Shown in pieces: positions 52,650 through 61,785 of a DNA stretch of 64,000 nucleotides. The notes beneath the pieces were generated by a model, which saw nothing but the letters and a program-made list of their open reading frames with translations, ran no database searches and was not told where the DNA came from. How positions within the stretch are numbered: position 1 is the first letter of the stretch; each line of letters begins with the position of its first letter. The position numbers and the translations under genes were made by a program. This stretch comes from an uncultured Alphaproteobacteria bacterium (GTDB lineage Bacteria; Pseudomonadota; Alphaproteobacteria; HIMB59; GCA-002718135): contig CACESS010000008.1 in the NCBI GenBank assembly GCA_902562275.1, positions 1-64,000 on the forward strand. Direction: 5' to 3'.

Positions 52650-54032
52650 ATGAAAAAAAATCCTTCAAGAAATGTCCATTTTTCAAAAGGACCTAGTGAG
52701 ATTTTAGATGCAATTAATACGTCTATAGATATCGATCAACGTCTGTATAAAGAAGATATAACTGGGTCAATAGCGCATGCTAGAATGCTCGGTAAACAAA
52801 AAATAATCAATAAAAAAGAACAAAGTGCAATAGTCTCTGGACTTAAAGCAATTGAAAGAGATATTGAAAAAAACAAGGTCGTATTTTCAAAAAAACTTGA
52901 AGATATTCATATGAACATTGAAAGTTTATTATTTAAGAAAATTGGAAAAATTGCAGGAAAACTTCATACTGCAAGATCTAGAAATGATCAGATAGTAACT
53001 GATTTAAAATTATGGGTTAAAAAAGAATCTAAAATTTTAGATAGTGAACTAAAAAAATTTCAGAGAACTTTAATTAATATTGCAATAAAAAATACTGAAA
53101 CAATTATGCCAGGTTACACTCATTTACAGATTGCTCAACCAATAACATTGGCTCATCATGTTTTAGCTTACGTTGAAATGATTGGTAGAGACAGAACAAG
53201 ACTTGAAGATTGCTTATATCGTCTTAATGAAAACCCATTAGGTGCAGCTGCACTTGCAGGGACTTCTTTTCCTATTGATAGAAAATATACAACTAAAGAG
53301 TTGGGATTTAGAGAGCCAACAAAAAATGCTATGGACACTGTCTCAGATAGAGACTTCGTAATAGAATTTTTATTTGTTCTATCACTAATTGCTGTTCATT
53401 TATCAAAAATAGCAGAGGAAATAGTACTTTGGTCAAATCAACAATTTAATTTTATCAATTTACCAGATGATCTTTCAACTGGTAGTTCAATTATGCCTCA
53501 GAAAAAAAATCCAGATGGTGCAGAGCTTGTTAGAGGAAAAACAAGTATTATTATTAGTAATTTAAGTTCAATGCTTAATATTATTAAAGGGTTACCACTT
53601 TCTTATAGTAAAGACTTACAAGACGATAAACAAATAACATTTAATTCATACGACAATGTTTCTTTGTGTATAAAAGTTATGAATGAAATTTTATCAAAAT
53701 CTACATTCAACAAAACTAGAATGAAAGAGTTGATTGATAATTCAAATGCAACCGCTACCGATTTAGCTAATTGGTTGGTTCAAAATCTTAGATATTCATT
53801 TAGAGATGCTTATGTTGTTACAGGAAAGATTGTTTCTTATTGTTCAAAACAAGATAGAAACATAGATTCATTATCTCTTGGAGAATTAAAAAAATTTGAC
53901 AAAAATATAACAGCTGACGCAAAAAAAGTGCTATCAACTACTAACAGTGTTAAATCAAAATCAGGTTTTGGGGGTACGGCTCCTGAAATTACTAAAAAAA
54001 TGATAAAACTTGTTATAAAAAAATACTTATAA
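52650..54032 (+). CDS. argH: argininosuccinate lyase
   Basis: Last step of arginine synthesis: argininosuccinate to arginine and fumarate. 460 residues, normal length. HTARSRNDQIVTD near residue 106, the GYTHLQIAQPITLAHH region near 151, and the signature GSSIMPQKKNPDG near 280 are intact. The stop overlaps the lptM start as TAATG, and the order argH-lptM-lysA is common in proteobacteria. Its upstream gap (52546-52649) is the divergent region with the beta-oxidation operon. Confidence 0.96.
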   Translation: MKKNPSRNVHFSKGPSEILDAINTSIDIDQRLYKEDITGSIAHARMLGKQKIINKKEQSAIVSGLKAIERDIEKNKVVFSKKLEDIHMNIESLLFKKIGKIAGKLHTARSRNDQIVTDLKLWVKKESKILDSELKKFQRTLINIAIKNTETIMPGYTHLQIAQPITLAHHVLAYVEMIGRDRTRLEDCLYRLNENPLGAAALAGTSFPIDRKYTTKELGFREPTKNAMDTVSDRDFVIEFLFVLSLIAVHLSKIAEEIVLWSNQQFNFINLPDDLSTGSSIMPQKKNPDGAELVRGKTSIIISNLSSMLNIIKGLPLSYSKDLQDDKQITFNSYDNVSLCIKVMNEILSKSTFNKTRMKELIDNSNATATDLANWLVQNLRYSFRDAYVVTGKIVSYCSKQDRNIDSLSLGELKKFDKNITADAKKVLSTTNSVKSKSGFGGTAPEITKKMIKLVIKKYL

Positions 54033-54217
54033 TGATCAGATTAATATTATTATCATTTTTGTTGTTTACTTTTAGCTGTGGTAAAGTTGGCCCTTTAAGT
54101 TTACCAGAAGATCAAGTAGACAAATCGGTAATTACATATCCATGTGATGAAGCCTGTTTAGAGAAATTAGAAGAAGAGAAAAAACGTCAACAATCCGTTA
54201 TTATAAACACTGAATAA
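54032..54217 (+). CDS. lptM: LptM-type small lipoprotein (YifL family)
   Basis: 61 residues. A short hydrophobic signal ends at Cys16 (FTFSC), the likely lipidation site, followed by GKVGPLSLPED, which is the conserved start of this family. LptM helps mature the LptD/E lipopolysaccharide translocon in E. coli, so this gene implies an LPS outer membrane. It is translationally coupled to argH upstream and its stop abuts the lysA ATG. The tail is charged and variable. Confidence 0.85.
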   Translation: MIRLILLSFLLFTFSCGKVGPLSLPEDQVDKSVITYPCDEACLEKLEEEKKRQQSVIINTE

Positions 54218-55459
54218 ATGCTCACTTATAAAAATAACGACCCGTATATTGAGGGCGCTTCTCTATATGACTTGGTAAAAGTTTGTGAAACACCTTTTTA
54301 CGTGTATTCACAAGAAAAAATTATTAATCAAGTAAATAAAACTAAAGATATTTTAGGTAAAAATATTTTTTATTCAATTAAGTCTAATTCAAATCAAGCT
54401 ATTTTGAAAATAATGAACTCGTTAGATATTGGAGCAGATGTAGTGTCAGTTGGTGAATTAAAAAGGGCCTTGGAAGCTGGTTTCGATCCAAATAAAATAA
54501 TTTTTGAAGGTGTTGGAAAATCTGAACAAGATTTACTCTATGCTATACATAAAAATATACGTTTAATTAATACTGAATCTTTAGAAGAAATAAAACTACT
54601 CGATAATTTAGCAAATGAAAAAAATAAAATCGTTAATATTGGTGTTAGACTTAATCCAGATGTTGATGGTGAAACTTTAAGTAAAATTTCAACAGGAAAA
54701 AAAACTGATAAGTTTGGTATTGAATTTGAAAATTTAGATAAAATTATTAAATTAGTTAAAAGTTGTAAAAATGTAAATTTAATTGGTATTAGTTGTCATA
54801 TTGGAAGTCAAATTAGTAAAATTGAGGCATATAAAAATACGTTTTCTCAAATGAAAATGGCTGCAGATAAGTGTATTGAATCAGGTATTAATATCAAGCA
54901 TGTAGATTTGGGTGGAGGTTTTCATGTTAAATATGAAGTTTCTGATCCTGACTTTAATATTGAGATGGTAAAAGAAGAACTTGATAATTGTTTTAGGCAA
55001 ACAAACTATGAATTATCGTTTGAGCCTGGTCGGTATTTAATTGCTGAGGCTGGAGTTACAGTTACTTCTATTGTTACAATTAAAAATAATGGAGGTATAA
55101 ATTATTTGATTGTTGATGCAGGAATGAATACATTGATACGTCCGGCAATGTATGGTGCACATCATGAAATATTAGCAATTGATGTAAAATCAGAGGAATT
55201 TATGGATTATTCTATTGCTGGTCCAATTTGTGAAAGTTCAGATGTTTTTTTAAAAAATATTAAATTGGCTAAACAAAAAATTGGCAATCTACTGGTTATA
55301 AAAAATACAGGAGCCTATGGAAAAGTAATGTCTTCAAATTATAACTCTAGACCACTGCCCTCTGAAATTTTAGTACACAATGATAATTATGCAATTATTT
55401 ATTCTCCAGAGAAAATTGAGAAAACCATTGAAGCTGATATTATTCCTAGCTGGTTGTAA
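54218..55459 (+). CDS. lysA: diaminopimelate decarboxylase
   Basis: PLP enzyme for the last step of lysine synthesis. 413 residues. PLP lysine in FYSIKSNSNQAIL near residue 57; GISCHIGSQI near 192; GGGFHVKYE near 232; EPGRYLIAEAGVTVT near 272; CESSDVF near 341. It starts right after lptM with no gap and ends one base before the stop of the convergent zinc-ribbon gene. Confidence 0.96.
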   Translation: MLTYKNNDPYIEGASLYDLVKVCETPFYVYSQEKIINQVNKTKDILGKNIFYSIKSNSNQAILKIMNSLDIGADVVSVGELKRALEAGFDPNKIIFEGVGKSEQDLLYAIHKNIRLINTESLEEIKLLDNLANEKNKIVNIGVRLNPDVDGETLSKISTGKKTDKFGIEFENLDKIIKLVKSCKNVNLIGISCHIGSQISKIEAYKNTFSQMKMAADKCIESGINIKHVDLGGGFHVKYEVSDPDFNIEMVKEELDNCFRQTNYELSFEPGRYLIAEAGVTVTSIVTIKNNGGINYLIVDAGMNTLIRPAMYGAHHEILAIDVKSEEFMDYSIAGPICESSDVFLKNIKLAKQKIGNLLVIKNTGAYGKVMSSNYNSRPLPSEILVHNDNYAIIYSPEKIEKTIEADIIPSWL

Positions 55460-55903
55460 CTAATTTAAAGTATTGTGTATAATTTTGGCTAAGTCTGAAA
55501 TTATCAAATTTAAATTAAAGAAGAATTCCCTAATATAGAAATCAATAATAATAAAAGTATTTACACCGTAGGATCGATAAATCCATATTGCTAAAATTAC
55601 AACTATAGCTAGAATAATTACTATAGTTGAATTAATAACACTTGGTTTTTCTTGTCTTACAACTGTACTTGGTAAATTTCTGACTGGACCTTTTTCTAAT
55701 TTTTCTTTTTGTTTATTATTTTTTAAATTTTGATCTAATTCTTCTTTTTTTGTAGATGGGACTGATGATGTAATGTCAGTATCGTCTAATTCTTGAAACC
55801 ATTGATGATTACAATTTGCGCATTCAACCATTCTACCATTTGGTTTAAGATCTGCAGAATTTACTAAATACTTGAATTCACAATTAGAGCAAACAATGAA
55901 CAT
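55460..55903 (-). CDS. MJ0042-type zinc-ribbon membrane protein
   Basis: 147 residues. The N-terminal zinc ribbon has CxxC pairs C5/C8 and C28/C31 with the typical CANCNHQWFQ. A charged low-complexity linker follows, then one strong transmembrane helix near 92-108 and a second hydrophobic stretch after it. Such proteins are a hallmark of alphaproteobacteria and often neighbour ftsE/ftsX and plsC; here only plsC is near. Function unknown. Confidence 0.83.
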   Translation of the reverse strand: MFIVCSNCEFKYLVNSADLKPNGRMVECANCNHQWFQELDDTDITSSVPSTKKEELDQNLKNNKQKEKLEKGPVRNLPSTVVRQEKPSVINSTIVIILAIVVILAIWIYRSYGVNTFIIIDFYIREFFFNLNLIISDLAKIIHNTLN

Positions 55904-55953
55904 AAATTATATATAGATCAGTCAGGCTAGTATATAAAACAAAATCATTAAGT

Positions 55954-56661
55954 ATGTTAATTTTAAAAAGTATAATATTTTATATTTCCTTGGTTATATG
56001 GACTGTGTTGATGGGTGTTGTATGTTTACCTTTTCTCTTATTACCAAGTTATTTACTTAAATATCCAACCAAACTTTGGATACGTGTTATTTTTGTTTTT
56101 CTTAATCTTATATGTAATATTAAACATAAAATTGAGGGTTTAGAAAATATTCCAAATGAAAGTATCTTAATTGCGTCTAAACATCAGTCCACATTTGAGA
56201 CACTGGCACTCTATTACTATTTAAAAGATTGTTTCTTTGTCCATAAAAGAGAGCTTTTCTTTATACCAATTTTTGGCCAATATTTATTCAAGTCTAATAT
56301 GGTTGCGATTAATAGAGATGGTGGAACAAAAGCTATGAGAGATATGTTACAAAAAGTTCAATCAAAATTATCTTTTGGATCTTCAATTATTATTTTCCCC
56401 GAAGGAACAAGAAAGCTGCCTGGTAGTAAACCTGATTATAAGACAGGTTTTATTGGAATTTATAATCATACAAAAAGAAAAATCCTTCCTGTAGCTTTAA
56501 ATTCAGGTTTATGTTGGCCAAAACAATCATGGGTATTAGAAAAAGGATTAATTACTATAAAATTTTTACCGACAATTGATGAAGGTTTAGATAAAAAAGT
56601 TTTATTAAACGAAGTTCAAAATAGAATAGAAACTGCTTCAAATTTATTATTGGATAACTAA
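55954..56661 (+). CDS. plsC: 1-acyl-sn-glycerol-3-phosphate acyltransferase
   Basis: Makes phosphatidic acid at the inner membrane. 235 residues with two N-terminal hydrophobic segments. The acyltransferase motif reads KHQSTFE near residue 72; the usual HX4D is HX4E here, a variant known in alphaproteobacterial PlsC. FPEGTRKLPGSKPDYKTG near 148 is the substrate-binding motif. It overlaps the tyrC stop by four bases at the 3' end. Confidence 0.92.
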   Translation: MLILKSIIFYISLVIWTVLMGVVCLPFLLLPSYLLKYPTKLWIRVIFVFLNLICNIKHKIEGLENIPNESILIASKHQSTFETLALYYYLKDCFFVHKRELFFIPIFGQYLFKSNMVAINRDGGTKAMRDMLQKVQSKLSFGSSIIIFPEGTRKLPGSKPDYKTGFIGIYNHTKRKILPVALNSGLCWPKQSWVLEKGLITIKFLPTIDEGLDKKVLLNEVQNRIETASNLLLDN

Positions 56662-57569
56662 TTCTTTTCTGTAGGATCAAAAGTTCCTGCTTGACCAATC
56701 TCTTCAATAATTTTTCTAATTTCTTTTGATTTTATAAATTTTTCTTCCAAATATTTTAAATCATTATTTCTTATTGCTTTTTGATAAGTAAGTAGATCTT
56801 CACTGAAACGACCAAGCATTTCTAAAACGGCTTCTTTATTTTTTTCATAAACATCACGCCACATTACTGGATCACTACCTGCCAATCTTGTGAAATCTCT
56901 AAAACCTGCAGCTGAATATTTAATTACTTCATCTTTCATTTGAGATTCAAGCTCTGTTGCAGTTCCTACGACAGAATATGCAATGAGTTGTGGAATATGA
57001 GATGTCATAGCTAGTACTCTGTCATGACGTTTAGGTTCCATGATTTCTATATTCATTCCGAATGACTCCCAAATATCTGAAACTGATCTTGTTATCTCAC
57101 TCTGAGTTTCTGTTGGGGTCAAAATACAATACCTATTCTCAAACAGCTTTGCGAAACCAAATTCTGGTCCACTTTTCTCTAATCCAGCAATAGGGTGGGC
57201 AGGAACAAATAAAATTTTTTTATTATTAATTGATTCTTTAAAATCTTCTATAACACTTACTTTTGTTGAACCAACATCTGTTACTAGTGTGGTTTCATTA
57301 ACATAGCTATTCAATTGCTTAAATATATCCCTATATGAACTCAAAGGCGTACAAATAAAAATAATATCAAATTGTTGATTATATTTATTTAAATCACTCT
57401 CTATTACATCCACAAGATTTAAATTTTTTGAAATATTTATTACCTCACTGTCCTTATCAATAGCAAAAATTTTTTTTGACAATTGTTTTTCCTTCAGAGC
57501 CCTTGCTATGGATGATCCAATTAATCCCATACCAATGACCAGAGCTGAGTCATAAATTATTTTAGACAT
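56658..57569 (-). CDS. tyrC: prephenate/arogenate dehydrogenase family protein
   Basis: Tyrosine branch enzyme, 303 residues. The NAD motif VIGMGLIGSSIARAL lies near residue 11, DVGSTKVSVI near 98, PAHPIAGLEKSGPEFG near 124 and MTSHIPQLIAYSV near 189. Its ATG overlaps the stop of the upstream chorismate mutase-aminotransferase by eight bases. With that fusion it can take chorismate to prephenate, arogenate and tyrosine; whether it prefers arogenate or prephenate is not visible, but the aminotransferase neighbour favours arogenate. Confidence 0.9.
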   Translation of the reverse strand: MSKIIYDSALVIGMGLIGSSIARALKEKQLSKKIFAIDKDSEVINISKNLNLVDVIESDLNKYNQQFDIIFICTPLSSYRDIFKQLNSYVNETTLVTDVGSTKVSVIEDFKESINNKKILFVPAHPIAGLEKSGPEFGFAKLFENRYCILTPTETQSEITRSVSDIWESFGMNIEIMEPKRHDRVLAMTSHIPQLIAYSVVGTATELESQMKDEVIKYSAAGFRDFTRLAGSDPVMWRDVYEKNKEAVLEMLGRFSEDLLTYQKAIRNNDLKYLEEKFIKSKEIRKIIEEIGQAGTFDPTEKN

Positions 57570-58911
57570 TAAATTTCTTCAAACTTTCAACTGTCAAATT
57601 CATTTCTTCTTTTGTACCAATACTAATTCTCAAAAAATTGGGCAAATTATAACTATTTAAACGCCTTATAATAATGCCATCATTCATAAGATGATTACTA
57701 ATTTTCTCAGCTTCTTCTTCTGAAGTTTCAATTAAAGTAAAATTACCTTCAGTTTGTCTGGTTTTAATATTTAGAAGTTTGAGCTCTTTTTCAAACCAAT
57801 CTTTAATTTCAGAATTTAATTTAACAGAGTTTTCAATATGTTCTTTATCCTCCAAAGCTTTAATTGCAAGAGACTGTGAAATAGTTGTCGTATTAAAAGG
57901 AGGTTTTATTTTATTAATTATATCAGCTATTTTTTGACTGGTATAACACCAGCCTACTCTTAAAGCTGCGAGTCCATATGTTTTTGAAAATGTTCTTGTT
58001 AAAATAATATTCTCAAATTCATCCGTTAAACTAAATCCTTTATCGTAATCGTCTTTTTGCACATATTCGACATATGCCCCGTCTATAACAACTATAATAT
58101 TTTTAGAAATACTATTCATTAATTTAACAAGTTGGTCTCTAGACAAATAAGTTCCAGTTGGATTATTAGGTGATGCAATATAAATTACTTTAGTAGCGTC
58201 ATTTGTTTGATCTATGAGATTTTCAATATTTAAATTGAAATTTACATCTTCCTTAATTTTTTTTGGAACTGCACCAACTACTTTACTCACAATTGAATAC
58301 ATCTCAAAGCCGTGGTTTGCATGGAGAATTTCATCACCATCTTGACAAAATGCCAAAGCTGCAAATAATAAAACTTCATCTGAGCCAGAGCCAAGAATAA
58401 TTCTATTACTATCAATAGAAAAATTTTTAGCTATTGCTTCTCTTAATGATGATCCATCAATTTCTGGGTATCTATGTAAATCATGATTAATATTTTTTGT
58501 TTCTAACAATTCAATTGCTTTCGGTGAAGCACCATAGGGATTTTCATTTGAAGAAAGTTTGATAACTCTTTTATTGTTATTTAACTTTGCCTTACCACCT
58601 TTATAAACATTAATGTTTTCTATAGATCTTTTTGATTGAATATTTTCTTTAGTTAACTTCTGAAGTTTTTCAGAAGATTGAAAAATCTCTCTCCAAAGTC
58701 TAACAATAGTATCTTTCGGATAAGATCCTGTAAATTTAGAGCTTAATCTGTCGAGAATTTTTTGTTCTCTATCTAGATCAACAACTGAATTATCTTTTTT
58801 GTGTTTTCCAATTTCTAAAACAATTTTAGATCGATTAGATAATAAAGATAAAATTTCATCATCAATGTTATTAATTTTGCTTCTTAAATTGTCTAATTCT
58901 TTATTTTTCAT
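57562..58911 (-). CDS. fused chorismate mutase / HisC-like aminotransferase
   Basis: 449 residues from ATG 58911; a longer form from 58953 adds 14 residues. Domain 1 (about 1-85) is an AroQ chorismate mutase: LDNLRSKINNIDDEILSLLSNRSKIVLEIGKHK. Domain 2 is a class I/II PLP aminotransferase of the HisC type: SSNENPYGASPKA, YIASPNNPTGTYL and RTFSKTYGLAALRVGW with the PLP lysine. It probably performs chorismate to prephenate and prephenate to arogenate, with TyrC next. The aminotransferase may also serve histidine synthesis if no other HisC exists. Confidence 0.88.
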   Translation of the reverse strand: MKNKELDNLRSKINNIDDEILSLLSNRSKIVLEIGKHKKDNSVVDLDREQKILDRLSSKFTGSYPKDTIVRLWREIFQSSEKLQKLTKENIQSKRSIENINVYKGGKAKLNNNKRVIKLSSNENPYGASPKAIELLETKNINHDLHRYPEIDGSSLREAIAKNFSIDSNRIILGSGSDEVLLFAALAFCQDGDEILHANHGFEMYSIVSKVVGAVPKKIKEDVNFNLNIENLIDQTNDATKVIYIASPNNPTGTYLSRDQLVKLMNSISKNIIVVIDGAYVEYVQKDDYDKGFSLTDEFENIILTRTFSKTYGLAALRVGWCYTSQKIADIINKIKPPFNTTTISQSLAIKALEDKEHIENSVKLNSEIKDWFEKELKLLNIKTRQTEGNFTLIETSEEEAEKISNHLMNDGIIIRRLNSYNLPNFLRISIGTKEEMNLTVESLKKFNV

Positions 58912-58989
58912 AATTTTGGACGTTTCTTTACAAACTATCTTACGATAAATCAAAATAAAGTAGTATTTAATTTAAAAAATGACGATTTA

Positions 58990-59017
58990 TTGACTTAGAG
59001 AGATATATACATATAAG
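58990..59017 (+). promoter_or_regulatory. sigma-70-type promoter of metX
   Basis: TTGACT (58990-58995) and TATAAG (59012-59017) are 16 bases apart. The predicted transcript start near 59024 coincides with the 5' edge of the riboswitch-like element, which supports both calls. Confidence 0.65.
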
Positions 59018-59020
59018 ACC

Positions 59021-59080
59021 GATTATCACCGATTTGAGACAGCTTGCGGGTGGAGCAATAATCAGCTAAAGCGTTTACAC
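59021..59080 (+). ncRNA. SAM-II-like riboswitch upstream of metX
   Basis: The leader holds CACC-GATTTGA, then GCTTGCGGGTG, and later AGCTAAAGCG, the series of conserved words found in the alphaproteobacterial metA/metX SAM-II element. CACC (59027-59030) pairs with GGTG (59049-59052), and GATTAT with ATAATC (59058-59063). SAM-II folds into a pseudoknot that hides the ribosome site when S-adenosylmethionine is high. Pairing of the 3' words with the loop fits this, but the stem is short, so a related SAM element (SAM-V, SAM/SAH) cannot be excluded. Confidence 0.65.
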
Positions 59081-59120
59081 TCCTCCATCATTCTTTCAAA
59101 TAGTGTTAGACTAAAGAGAT

Positions 59121-60269
59121 ATGAAAACAAAATTTAATACTGACACAAAACTTGAAAGCGAAATAGCCTATTTCGAGAATATTAATTTAAAACTAGAATC
59201 AGGAGATATAATAGATAGTTTTAAACTAGCATTCAAAACATATGGCAAATTAAATGCTGATAAAACTAATGCTATTCTTGTTTGCCATGCTTTAACTGGA
59301 GATCAATATGTTGCTGGGAATAATCCCATTACTGGGAGAGAAGGTTGGTGGTCTAGAATGGTTGGGCCTAATAAACCAATTGATACAAACAAATTTTTTG
59401 TAATTTGCTCAAATGTACTCGGCGGTTGTGCTGGCTCAACTGGTCCTAAAGAGTTACAAAATGGAAGTGATGTTGCATATGGTGGTAATTTTCCTTCCGT
59501 AACAATAAAAGATATGGTGAAGGCTCAATCTTTATTGATTGAAAGTTTAAATATAGAGAAGTTATTTTCTGTCATTGGTGGTTCGATGGGAGCAATGCAA
59601 GCACTTCAATGGGCAATCGATTTTCCAGATAGAATTTTAAATATAATACATATTGCGGGTGCTTTAAAACATTCGGCTCAAAATATTGCATTTCATGAAG
59701 TTGGGCGACAGGCAATAATGAGTGATCCTATTTGGAAAAATGGAAAGTATTTTGAAAATAATGAAGTGCCAGAAAGAGGTCTATCAGTAGCAAGAATGAT
59801 TGCACATATCACATATTTATCCGAAAATGCGATGCATAGAAAATTTGGAAGAAAGCTTCAATCAAGAGATATTATTTCTTTTGGATTTGATGCTGATTTT
59901 CAAGTTGAGAGTTATCTGAGATATCAAGGTAAATCATTTGTTGAAAGATTTGATGCAAATTCATATCTTTATTTAACAAGGGCTATGGATTATTTTGATC
60001 ATGATGAAACATTTAGAAAAAATATTGAGTTTAGTCATAATCCAAATAACCATTTAAAATATTTAATTGTCTCATTTACCTCAGATTGGTTATTCCCTAC
60101 AATAGAAAGTAAAATGATTGTAAATCAATTAAATTCTCTATCAAGAGAAGTAAGCTTTCTAGAAATTGATACTGATAAAGGACATGATAGTTTTTTATTA
60201 GAGGAACCACAGTTAGATGATGTAATAAAAGGTTTCCTAACAAACAATTTTGCGAAGATAGATGAATAA
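59121..60269 (+). CDS. metX: homoserine O-acetyltransferase
   Basis: First committed step of methionine synthesis. 382 residues, alpha/beta hydrolase fold. Nucleophile S155 in IGGSMGAMQALQWA; Asp in SFTSDWLFP near 316; His in DKGHDSFLLE near 350. CHALTGDQY and NVLGGCAGSTGP mark the oxyanion region. It may transfer acetyl or succinyl; sequence alone does not settle this. Control by the SAM-sensing leader fits its role. It overlaps metW by eight bases. Confidence 0.94.
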   Translation: MKTKFNTDTKLESEIAYFENINLKLESGDIIDSFKLAFKTYGKLNADKTNAILVCHALTGDQYVAGNNPITGREGWWSRMVGPNKPIDTNKFFVICSNVLGGCAGSTGPKELQNGSDVAYGGNFPSVTIKDMVKAQSLLIESLNIEKLFSVIGGSMGAMQALQWAIDFPDRILNIIHIAGALKHSAQNIAFHEVGRQAIMSDPIWKNGKYFENNEVPERGLSVARMIAHITYLSENAMHRKFGRKLQSRDIISFGFDADFQVESYLRYQGKSFVERFDANSYLYLTRAMDYFDHDETFRKNIEFSHNPNNHLKYLIVSFTSDWLFPTIESKMIVNQLNSLSREVSFLEIDTDKGHDSFLLEEPQLDDVIKGFLTNNFAKIDE

Positions 60270-60945
60270 AATTAATAGCATAAGAAAAGATTGGTCTCTT
60301 ATTGAAACACTTATAGCAGAAGATAGAAAAATCCTAGATATTGGATGTGGTGATGGCGGCCTTATGGAACAATTAGAAAATAATCGTAATGCGATAACTC
60401 ATGGCATTGAATTAAATAGAGATCTAGCTGCAAATGCTATCGCAAGAGGTTTCAATGTTGTACATGGAAATGCCGAATTAGATTTGTCTCAATATTCAAA
60501 TAATAGTTTTGATTATGTAATTTTAAGTCAAACTTTACAAGCAATGATGAAGCCCAAAGATATTTTGTCTGAATTATTAAGAATAGGATCAAAAGCAATA
60601 GTTTCTTTTCCTAACTTTGGACATTGGAAAATAAGATTACAGCTTTTAATATCTGGAAAAATGCCAGTAACAGAAAGTTTACCTTATACATGGTATGACA
60701 CACCTAACATTCATTTTTTTACAATTAAGGATTTTTTGAATTTGTGTAATGAAATGAATATTGTGATTGAAAAAAGTATTGGATTAACATCAAAAGGTAA
60801 GCAATTTGATATAAGTGAATCAGTTACTGGAGTTAATTTTTTCACTCACGAAGCTATCTTTTTATTAAGTTATAAAAATTATGAACCAATAAAAATTAAA
60901 TCATCAAAAAAAGTTTTTGCAAAAAATTCTGTTATTGCAAATTAG
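60262..60945 (+). CDS. metW: MetW methyltransferase-fold protein
   Basis: 227 residues. The SAM-binding motif ILDIGCGDGGLMEQL lies near residue 24; VILSQTLQAMMKPKDIL and SFPNFGHWKIRLQLL near 90-125 are MetW marks, as is PYTWYDTPNIHFFTI. It is thought to assist MetX in methionine synthesis rather than methylate a known target. Pairing with metX is standard in alpha- and betaproteobacteria. Confidence 0.93.
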   Translation: MNKINSIRKDWSLIETLIAEDRKILDIGCGDGGLMEQLENNRNAITHGIELNRDLAANAIARGFNVVHGNAELDLSQYSNNSFDYVILSQTLQAMMKPKDILSELLRIGSKAIVSFPNFGHWKIRLQLLISGKMPVTESLPYTWYDTPNIHFFTIKDFLNLCNEMNIVIEKSIGLTSKGKQFDISESVTGVNFFTHEAIFLLSYKNYEPIKIKSSKKVFAKNSVIAN

Positions 60946-60952
60946 TTATTAG

Positions 60953-61705
60953 ATGAAAGTTGAAATTTTAAATCAATTAAAAGATAACTACTCTTTTGTT
61001 TTATATAATGACACACTTAAGAGCTGTGTTATAGATCCTGCTGATAGTAATCCTATATTAAATTTTGCTTTTGCAAACAATTTAACCATAGAAGATATAT
61101 TTATTACACATCATCATAAAGATCACACATCAGGTGTAAAAGGAATACTTAATGCTTTTCCAGAAGTTAATATACACTCTCCAAGTGCTCAGATTGAAAA
61201 TACAAGATTCGTTTTACGTGATGGAGATGAAGTAAACTCCTGCTTAAATACATTTAGAATAATAAAAACACCTGGGCATACATTAGATCATATAATTTAC
61301 TATGATGAAAACAATGGTGTTTTATTTTGTGGTGATACACTGTTCAGACTTGGTTGTGGTCGTGTGTTTGAGGGAACATTAAATGAAATGTTTAACAGTT
61401 TAAAAAAAATCAATGAGTTAAGTAAAAATACAATTATTTATTGTGGTCATGAATATACAATAAGCAATTTAAATTTTCTTGAGAAAACACTTAAAAAAGA
61501 AAGTGCTTATTTGACAGTTAGAAACAAAATTAATGATGATTTTAATAATAAAGGAAAATCCGTACCTTTTTTATTAGAAGATGAAAAACAATATAACTTA
61601 TTCCTAAATCAAAATTCAAAATTAGGTACTATAATTAAGAAAGAGCTAGGTTTTACAGACTTTGAATTATTTGCTTATTTGCGAAAAGCAAAGGATAGCT
61701 TTTAA
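60953..61705 (+). CDS. gloB: hydroxyacylglutathione hydrolase (glyoxalase II)
   Basis: 250-residue metallo-beta-lactamase-fold enzyme that hydrolyses S-lactoylglutathione to lactate. THHHKDHTSG near residue 55 is the di-metal motif; KTPGHTLDHI near 104, FCGDTLFRLGCGRVFEG near 122 and YCGHEYT near 163 complete it. A gloA-like gene is at 21113. It is seven bases after metW. Confidence 0.93.
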   Translation: MKVEILNQLKDNYSFVLYNDTLKSCVIDPADSNPILNFAFANNLTIEDIFITHHHKDHTSGVKGILNAFPEVNIHSPSAQIENTRFVLRDGDEVNSCLNTFRIIKTPGHTLDHIIYYDENNGVLFCGDTLFRLGCGRVFEGTLNEMFNSLKKINELSKNTIIYCGHEYTISNLNFLEKTLKKESAYLTVRNKINDDFNNKGKSVPFLLEDEKQYNLFLNQNSKLGTIIKKELGFTDFELFAYLRKAKDSF

Positions 61706-61741
61706 GGTCTTTATTTCCAGTATTTACGCCATATTTTTAAT

Positions 61742-61768
61742 TTGACTATTAGCATAGTTCACTATAAA
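61742..61768 (+). promoter_or_regulatory. possible promoter of rplU-rpmA
   Basis: TTGACT (61742-61747) and TATAAA (61763-61768), spacing 15, lie shortly before the rplU ATG at 61786. The spacing is slightly short, so this is tentative. Confidence 0.45.
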
Positions 61769-61785
61769 CCCCGCCATCAAAAGAT

